A stretch of DNA of 18,187 nucleotides from Rhizobacter sp. (GTDB lineage: Bacteria; Pseudomonadota; Gammaproteobacteria; Burkholderiales; Burkholderiaceae_C), in NCBI GenBank assembly GCA_014380155.1, contig JACMKJ010000014.1:1-18187 (forward strand), given 5' to 3'. The notes beneath the pieces are model-generated. The model did not search any database. It saw only the letters and a program-made list of their open reading frames with translations, and was not told where the DNA came from. The position numbers and the translations under genes were made by a program. Position 1 is the stretch's first letter. Each line of letters begins with the position of its first letter. Shown here piece by piece: positions 8,069 through 18,187 of the stretch.

Positions 8069-8329
8069 GGAGAAGTCTTTGCGGCAAGGGTGCGAATTAT
8101 TTCACCGCCAGTGTGTTTCATTCGTAGCCTCCCTGCACTCCACACGCCTATCTAGGGGGTCCGGGGGGAACTTGTTGCCGCACATAATTCCGAGGGTTTT
8201 TGCGCAACTTGCAACGTTTGCGGCCACGTCATCGGGTGGAATTTGTTGTCAAGTAGGGCCACCGCGCAACCCGTCTGAACGAGCGTTCCAGCGCTCACGA
8301 ATCCCGGCTGGAATCAACCAAGAGCAAAT
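8069..8329. promoter_or_regulatory. Divergent promoter region between molybdoenzyme and NRPS genes
   Basis: This 261-base gap is less GC-rich than its surroundings and must carry the promoters of both divergent genes. A 17-base direct repeat (GGGGGGAACTTGTTGCC at 8163-8179; GGGTGGAATTTGTTGTC at 8234-8250; 14 of 17 identical, offset 71 bases) flanks an inverted repeat CGCAA-N10-TTGCG at 8203-8222. A TTGACA-like hexamer occurs on the - strand at 8252-8247, but without a good -10 at 17 bases. The NRPS ATG at 8330 has only a weak AGAG (8321-8324) in front. No known regulator site was recognised. Confidence 0.4.
8163..8250 (+). repeat. 17-base imperfect direct repeat pair
   Basis: The two copies at 8163-8179 and 8234-8250 share GGG-GGAA-TTGTTG-C with three differences. 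They start 71 bases apart, about seven helical turns, which would place bound proteins on one face of the DNA. They lie between divergent genes. Function is unknown; chance is possible given the short length. Confidence 0.35.
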
Positions 8330-11300
8330 ATGGCGAATTCATGGCGTAGCGTCCTCATCGGTTCCGAGTCCTTGCTGATTCAGTGCGGGCAGGTGCTCGA
8401 ACAAGCGGGCCACCAAGTGATCGCCGTGGTCACCACCCGCCCCGCCATCCGCCGCTGGGCCGCCGGTCGCGGCATTCGCGTGTTGGCCGACACCAAGGCC
8501 TTGCTCGCCGCACAAGACCTGCAGCCCTTCGACTACCTCTTCAGCATCACCAACCTGTCGGTGCTGTCGGCCGACGTGGTGGCGCTGCCCACGCGCGCCG
8601 CGATCAATTTCCACGACGGCCCGCTGCCCGAATACGCAGGTCTCAACACGCCCATCTGGGCCATGCTCAACGGCGAAGCCGGCCACGGCATCACCTGGCA
8701 TCTGATGACGCGGGCCGTCGACCAGGGCGACATCCTGGTGCAGCGCCGCTTCGAGCTGTCTGACAACGAAACCGCACTCACACTCAACACCAAGTGTTTT
8801 GCAGCCGGCATGGAAAGCTTCGAAGAGCTCGTCGCCGGCCTGGCCAGTGGCGAGCTCAAAGGCCAGCCGCAGACCGCTGGCGTGCAAAAGTATTTCGGTC
8901 GCAAAGACCGGCCTGCCGCGGCCTGCGCCATCCGCTGGGATCAACCCGCCGACACCACCGCCACGCTGGTTCGCGCGCTCGACTTCGGCACCTACGCCAA
9001 CCCGCTCGGCTCGGCCAAGGCGCTCTTCAACGGCCAGCCGGTCATCGTGCCCGAGCTGCGTGTGACCGAGACGCGCTCGACGCAAGCGCCCGGCAGCATC
9101 GTCGCGGCCGACGCACAAAACCTGACGGTCGCCACCGCCGACTTCGACGTTCAACTGCCTCGCCTCGAAAGCCTCGACGGCAAGCCGCTCGCGGCCGCCC
9201 CGCGCGCCGGCCAGCGTTTCGATCTGCTCGACGACACCACCGCCGCGCAGCTCACCTCCGCCAACGCCGCGGTGTGCACGCACGAAAACTTCTGGCTGCG
9301 CCGTCTTGAAACACAAACCCCGCTGGAGCTGCCCTACATCGACCGCAGCGCCGCACCGGTGCTCGAGAACTACCTGCACGTCGACGCCGAGTTGCCTGCA
9401 GGTGCATCGGCCGATGCGCGCTTGGCCGCCCTCGTGGGCTACCTCGCACGCCTGACCGACAAAGACGGCTTCGACCTCGGCTTCGCTGACGCCGCGCTGA
9501 ACGCCGTCGTGGGCAACGCACCGGCCTGGTTTGCACAACAGACGCTGCTGCGCGCCTCGGTCGATTTTTCACGCGGCTTCTCTGTCTTGCGAGATGCCGT
9601 TCAAAACGAACTGCTGGAGCTGCGCCGCCGTGTCTCCTACGCCACCGACCTGGTTGCACGGGTGCCCGAGCTGCGTGTTGCGGCGGCACTCAAAGACCCG
9701 CGCGTGCAGCCGGTCGCGCTGCTGATCGTCGACACGCTGGACGCGGCCCGCGCACAAGCCGGAAGCGAACTCACCATCGCTCTCACGAGTGATGGCCGCG
9801 CCAGCCGCTGGCTGTTCGACGCCTCCAAGCTCGACCGCGCCACTGTGCAAACCATGCAGGAGCAAGCCGCTGCCCTGATGCGCGCGGCCGAGGCCGATGC
9901 GCAGCGCCCGTTGGCCGAGCTGCCCTTGTGGGGCGACGCCGAGCGCAGCCGCGTGCTCAACGAATGGAATGCGACCGACGCCCCCGTGCGCGCGGAAGCC
10001 TGTGTGCACCGCTTGTTCGAAGAGCAGGCCGCACGCACGCCCACGCACACCGCAGTCACCTGCGAAGGTGATTCGCTCACCTACGCCGAGCTCGACCGCC
10101 GTGCCAACCAGCTGGCGCGCCGCCTCAAGTCGCTCGGCGTCGGCCCCGACGTGCTGGTGGGGCTGTGTGTCGAGCGTTCGGTCGAGATGATGGTCGGCCT
10201 GATCGCCATCCACAAGGCCGGTGGCGCTTATGTGCCGCTCGATCCGAGCTACCCGAAGGATCGCATCGCCTACATGGTCGAAGACTCCAAGGTGCCGGTG
10301 CTGCTGACACAAGCGCGTGTCGAACTGCCGAAGCACAACGCGGCGGTGATCAAGCTCGACACCGACTGGGCATCCATCGCCACCGAATCGGCCGAGCCTT
10401 TCGATGGCGGCGCCGAGCCGCAGCACCTGGCCTACGTGATCTACACCTCGGGCTCCACCGGCAAGCCCAAGGGCGTGATGGTCGAGCACCGCAACGTCGT
10501 CAATTTCTTTGCCGGCATGGACCACCACCTGGGTGAAGACCAGGCTGGCACCTGGCTGGCCGTGACCAGCCTGAGCTTCGACATCTCGGTGCTCGAACTC
10601 TGCTGGACGCTGACACGTGGTTTCCACGTCGTCATCGCCACCGGCGAAGAGCGTTCGGGCGCCGCGCCGCGTGGTGCACATGCCGCGCGCCCGCTCGACT
10701 TCAGCCTCTTCTACTTCTCCGCCAATGAAGCCGAAGGCGAAGGCGGGGAGAAGCACGACAAGTACAAGCTGCTGCTCGAAGGCGCCAAGTACGGTGACCA
10801 GCACGGCTTCTCGGCGGTGTGGACACCCGAGCGCCACTTCCACGCCTTCGGCGGTCTCTACCCGAACCCCGCTGTTGCGGGCGCTGCCATTGCTGCGGTG
10901 ACCGAGCGCATCAAGATCCGCGCCGGCAGCGTGGTGCTGCCGCTGCACCACCCGCTGCGTGTCGCCGAAGAGTGGTCGGTGGTCGACAACATCTCCAAGG
11001 GCCGTGTCGGTATCTCGTTCGCATCCGGCTGGCAGCCGAATGACTTCGTGCTGAAGCCCGAGAACTTCGCCGACAACAAGAACATCATGCTGCGCAACAT
11101 CGAGACGGTGCGCAAGTTGTGGCGTGGCGAGAAGTGCAGCTTCCCCGGCGCGACCGGCAGCGATGTCGAAGTGGGCATCCTCCCGCGCCCGGTGCAAAAG
11201 GAATTGCCGTACTGGGTCACCTCGGCCGGCAACCCCGAGACCTTCATCGCCGCCGGCAAGCTGGGCGCCAATGTGCTAACCCACCTGCTGGGCCAGACGG

Positions 11301-12982
11301 TCGAAGAGCTCGACGGCAAGCTCGCCGCCTACCGCAAGGCCTGGAAAGACGCCGGCCACCCGGGTGAAGGCTACGTCACGCTGATGCTGCACAGCTTCGT
11401 CGGCCCCGACGAAGCTGTGGTGCGCGAGAAGGTCAAGCAGCCGCTGATCGACTACCTCAAGACCTCGCTCAATCTTGTCAAGCAATACGCTTGGTCCTTC
11501 CCCGCCTTCAAGAAGCGCGAAGGCATGGACGATGCGAGCTCGACCGCCAGCGTCGACCTGCAAAGCCTGAGCGACGACGAGATGCAGGGCCTGCTCGAGC
11601 ATTCGTTCAACCGCTACTACGAAACCAGCGGCCTGTTCGGCACGCCCGAGAGCTGCCTGAAGCAGGTCGACGCCATCAAGGCCATCGGTGTCGACGAAGT
11701 GGCGTGCCTGATCGACTTCGGTGTCGACTCGGCCTCGGTGCTGTCGCACCTGGAGTACCTCAACGAGTTGCGCAAGCAGGCCACGCCGCGCCGTGCGGCC
11801 AACGCCGACTACTCCATTCCCACGCTGCTCACACGCCACCAGGCCACCCACCTGCAGTGCACGCCGTCGATGGCGCGCATGTTGTTGCTCGACCCGGCCG
11901 CCGTGCCAGGCTTGAGCGGGCTCAAGCGCATGATGGTCGGCGGCGAAGCGCTGCAAGCCTCACTCGCCCGCGAGCTCAAGGGCACCATCGCCGGTCACTT
12001 GATGAACATGTACGGCCCCACCGAGACCACCATCTGGTCGGCGGTGCACCGTGTCGACACGGTCGAAGGCATCGTGCCGCTGGGCAAGCCGCTCGCCAAC
12101 CAGGAGGTCTACATCCTCGACACCCGCCAGCAGCCCACACCCGTCGGCGTGCCGGGTGAGCTGGTGATCGGCGGCAAGGGCGTGGTGCGTGGTTACCTGC
12201 ACCGCCCCGAACTCACTGCTGAGCGTTTCGTGGCTCACCCCTTCCGTGGCAGCGCGGGCAGCCGCGTCTACCGCACCGGTGACCTGGCGCGCCAGCGTGC
12301 CGACGGCACGATCGAGTTCCTCGGCCGCTTCGACCACCAGGTCAAAGTGCGTGGGTACCGCATCGAGCTGGGCGAGATCGAGGCCACGCTGCTCACCCAC
12401 TCGGGCGTGCGCGAAACCGTGGTGGTGGCGCGTGAAGACACACCGGGCGACGTGCGCCTGGTGGCCTACCTTGTGACGGCCGGCAAAGACGCCGCACCCG
12501 CCGCTGACCTGAAAGAACACCTGCGCAGCCGCCTGCCTGACTACATGGTGCCGGCGCACTTCGTCTGCCTCGATGCGCTGCCGCAAACGCCCAACGGCAA
12601 GATCGACCGCAAGGCGCTGCCCGCGCCCGAGGCTGGCCATGCACCGGCGGTCAGCGAAGCCTTCGTCGCGCCGGCCAGCGACCTCGAAGAAAAGATCGCC
12701 GCCATCTGGAAAGACGTGCTCAAGCTGCCGCAGGTGGGCGCGCGCGACAACTTCTTCGACCTGGGCGGCCACTCTTTGCTGGCCGTGCAGGCGCACCGCA
12801 AGCTGCGTGATGCGCTGGGGCGCGATCTGTCGATCACTGACATCTTCCGCTTCCCGACCATCCAGAGCCTGAGCAATTACCTCGCTCAAGACGGCGAAGA
12901 CGACGCTGGCGCGCAGGCCGGCAAGGCGCGTGCGCAAGGCCGCCGCGCGGCGATGCAACGGCGCCATGGCGTGCGCGCCTGA
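8330..12982 (+). CDS. Hybrid NRPS loading protein: formyltransferase - C-like - A (with embedded luciferase-like monooxygenase) - T
   Basis: A 1550-residue protein. Residues 1-300 are a formyltransferase like methionyl-tRNA formyltransferase, with Asn93, His95 (NFHDGPLP) and Asp131 (VDQGDIL) at the catalytic positions. Residues about 312-548 resemble the C-terminal half of a condensation domain and have no HHxxxDG. The adenylation domain has A3 YTSGSTGKPKG (705-715), A4 FDIS (750-753), A5 YGPTE (1228-1232), A7 YRTGDLA (1314), A8 near 1332-1351, A9 DYMVP and A10 PNGKIDRK with Lys1424. Between A4 and A5, residues about 785-1150 form an FMN luciferase-like monooxygenase of the type called MupA/Atu3671 (SLFYFSANE, WTPERHFH, FASGWQPNDF). 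Pocket residues aligned by eye to GrsA read D-I-L-Q-M-G-M-I-W-K, close to the glycine code DILQLGLIWK. The carrier protein has LGGHSLL with Ser1482. A short basic C-terminal tail could be a docking segment. It is expected to load, oxygenate and N-formylate glycine and pass it to the PKS downstream; the oxygenation site is not known. Confidence 0.92.
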   Translation: MANSWRSVLIGSESLLIQCGQVLEQAGHQVIAVVTTRPAIRRWAAGRGIRVLADTKALLAAQDLQPFDYLFSITNLSVLSADVVALPTRAAINFHDGPLPEYAGLNTPIWAMLNGEAGHGITWHLMTRAVDQGDILVQRRFELSDNETALTLNTKCFAAGMESFEELVAGLASGELKGQPQTAGVQKYFGRKDRPAAACAIRWDQPADTTATLVRALDFGTYANPLGSAKALFNGQPVIVPELRVTETRSTQAPGSIVAADAQNLTVATADFDVQLPRLESLDGKPLAAAPRAGQRFDLLDDTTAAQLTSANAAVCTHENFWLRRLETQTPLELPYIDRSAAPVLENYLHVDAELPAGASADARLAALVGYLARLTDKDGFDLGFADAALNAVVGNAPAWFAQQTLLRASVDFSRGFSVLRDAVQNELLELRRRVSYATDLVARVPELRVAAALKDPRVQPVALLIVDTLDAARAQAGSELTIALTSDGRASRWLFDASKLDRATVQTMQEQAAALMRAAEADAQRPLAELPLWGDAERSRVLNEWNATDAPVRAEACVHRLFEEQAARTPTHTAVTCEGDSLTYAELDRRANQLARRLKSLGVGPDVLVGLCVERSVEMMVGLIAIHKAGGAYVPLDPSYPKDRIAYMVEDSKVPVLLTQARVELPKHNAAVIKLDTDWASIATESAEPFDGGAEPQHLAYVIYTSGSTGKPKGVMVEHRNVVNFFAGMDHHLGEDQAGTWLAVTSLSFDISVLELCWTLTRGFHVVIATGEERSGAAPRGAHAARPLDFSLFYFSANEAEGEGGEKHDKYKLLLEGAKYGDQHGFSAVWTPERHFHAFGGLYPNPAVAGAAIAAVTERIKIRAGSVVLPLHHPLRVAEEWSVVDNISKGRVGISFASGWQPNDFVLKPENFADNKNIMLRNIETVRKLWRGEKCSFPGATGSDVEVGILPRPVQKELPYWVTSAGNPETFIAAGKLGANVLTHLLGQTVEELDGKLAAYRKAWKDAGHPGEGYVTLMLHSFVGPDEAVVREKVKQPLIDYLKTSLNLVKQYAWSFPAFKKREGMDDASSTASVDLQSLSDDEMQGLLEHSFNRYYETSGLFGTPESCLKQVDAIKAIGVDEVACLIDFGVDSASVLSHLEYLNELRKQATPRRAANADYSIPTLLTRHQATHLQCTPSMARMLLLDPAAVPGLSGLKRMMVGGEALQASLARELKGTIAGHLMNMYGPTETTIWSAVHRVDTVEGIVPLGKPLANQEVYILDTRQQPTPVGVPGELVIGGKGVVRGYLHRPELTAERFVAHPFRGSAGSRVYRTGDLARQRADGTIEFLGRFDHQVKVRGYRIELGEIEATLLTHSGVRETVVVAREDTPGDVRLVAYLVTAGKDAAPAADLKEHLRSRLPDYMVPAHFVCLDALPQTPNGKIDRKALPAPEAGHAPAVSEAFVAPASDLEEKIAAIWKDVLKLPQVGARDNFFDLGGHSLLAVQAHRKLRDALGRDLSITDIFRFPTIQSLSNYLAQDGEDDAGAQAGKARAQGRRAAMQRRHGVRA

Positions 12983-13031
12983 GGCAGCCCTTTCGAACGA
13001 CAACAAAAACGATCCGAGGAAGAGTCACGTG

Positions 13032-13087
13032 ATGACGCTGCACACCACACCCCAACCCACCCCAGCTTCTGCCGCAGGACAGTCCGC

Positions 13088-13091
<4 letters not shown>
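13032..13091 (+). CDS. Possible 19-residue leader peptide coupled to the PKS gene
   Basis: A short frame encodes MTLHTTPQPTPASAAGQSA. Its stop overlaps the PKS start as ATGA (13088-13091). A purine-rich GAGGAAGAG lies at 13016-13024, 7-11 bases before the ATG. A GTG at 13029 in the same frame is also possible and better spaced. No homologue is recognised, and the Pro/Thr/Ala-rich peptide may have no function of its own. If translated, it would couple PKS translation to the upstream reading. The PKS also has its own AGGA, so the ORF may be chance. Confidence 0.3.

Positions 13092-18187
<5,096 letters not shown>

Noticed and set aside
8224..8252. Sigma-70 promoter on the - strand built on TTGACA at 8252-8247
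   Set aside because: The hexamer 17 bases downstream is ACGTGG, not close to TATAAT, so a promoter cannot be called from this alone.
9569..11197. 542-codon open frame on the - strand inside the NRPS gene
   Set aside because: It is antisense to conserved formyltransferase/A/monooxygenase sequence, has low-complexity His/Val/Gln-rich translation and no recognisable domain; long shadow frames are usual in high-GC genes.

Overview
The window comes from a high-GC bacterial chromosome. Codon use, the mix of families (Tat-exported molybdoenzyme, OafA-type acyltransferase, O-antigen polymerase-like protein) and the hybrid NRPS-PKS genes suggest a betaproteobacterium of the order Burkholderiales. This placement is an inference; no rRNA or tRNA gene is present to fix it.

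Left part (1-5728) looks like an exported-polysaccharide locus. Two tandem, related secreted right-handed beta-helix proteins lie on the + strand. The first is cut by the window edge and ends in a strong intrinsic terminator (536-568). Convergent to them, on the - strand, lie an acyltransferase-3 membrane protein, an O-antigen ligase/polymerase-like membrane protein (likely TTG start at 4684 behind a strong ribosome binding site) and a DUF5672 putative glycosyltransferase. Together they could make, polymerise and acylate a glycan, with the beta-helix proteins acting on or binding it outside the cell.

Middle part (5840-8068, - strand) is a Tat-signal molybdopterin-binding large subunit of the xanthine dehydrogenase / isoquinoline 1-oxidoreductase family. 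No [2Fe-2S] partner subunit is next to it.

A 261-base divergent intergenic region (8069-8329) with a direct repeat and a dyad separates it from the right part. The right part (8330-18187, + strand) is the start of a hybrid NRPS-PKS assembly line. The first protein (1550 residues) reads formyltransferase - truncated condensation-like region - adenylation domain split by an FMN luciferase-like monooxygenase - carrier protein. Its adenylation pocket, aligned by eye, gives a glycine-type code. The second protein (at least 1700 residues, open to the window end) reads KS-AT-KR-DH, with the KR before the DH. Between them sits a possible 19-codon ORF that would couple translation by an ATGA overlap.

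The most notable system is this assembly line: a loading module that could activate, oxygenate and N-formylate glycine before handing it to a reducing and dehydrating PKS module. The insertion of the monooxygenase between adenylation motifs A4 and A5, the missing condensation active site and the module's domain order are the points most worth following. No CRISPR array, insertion sequence, tRNA or rRNA gene was seen.
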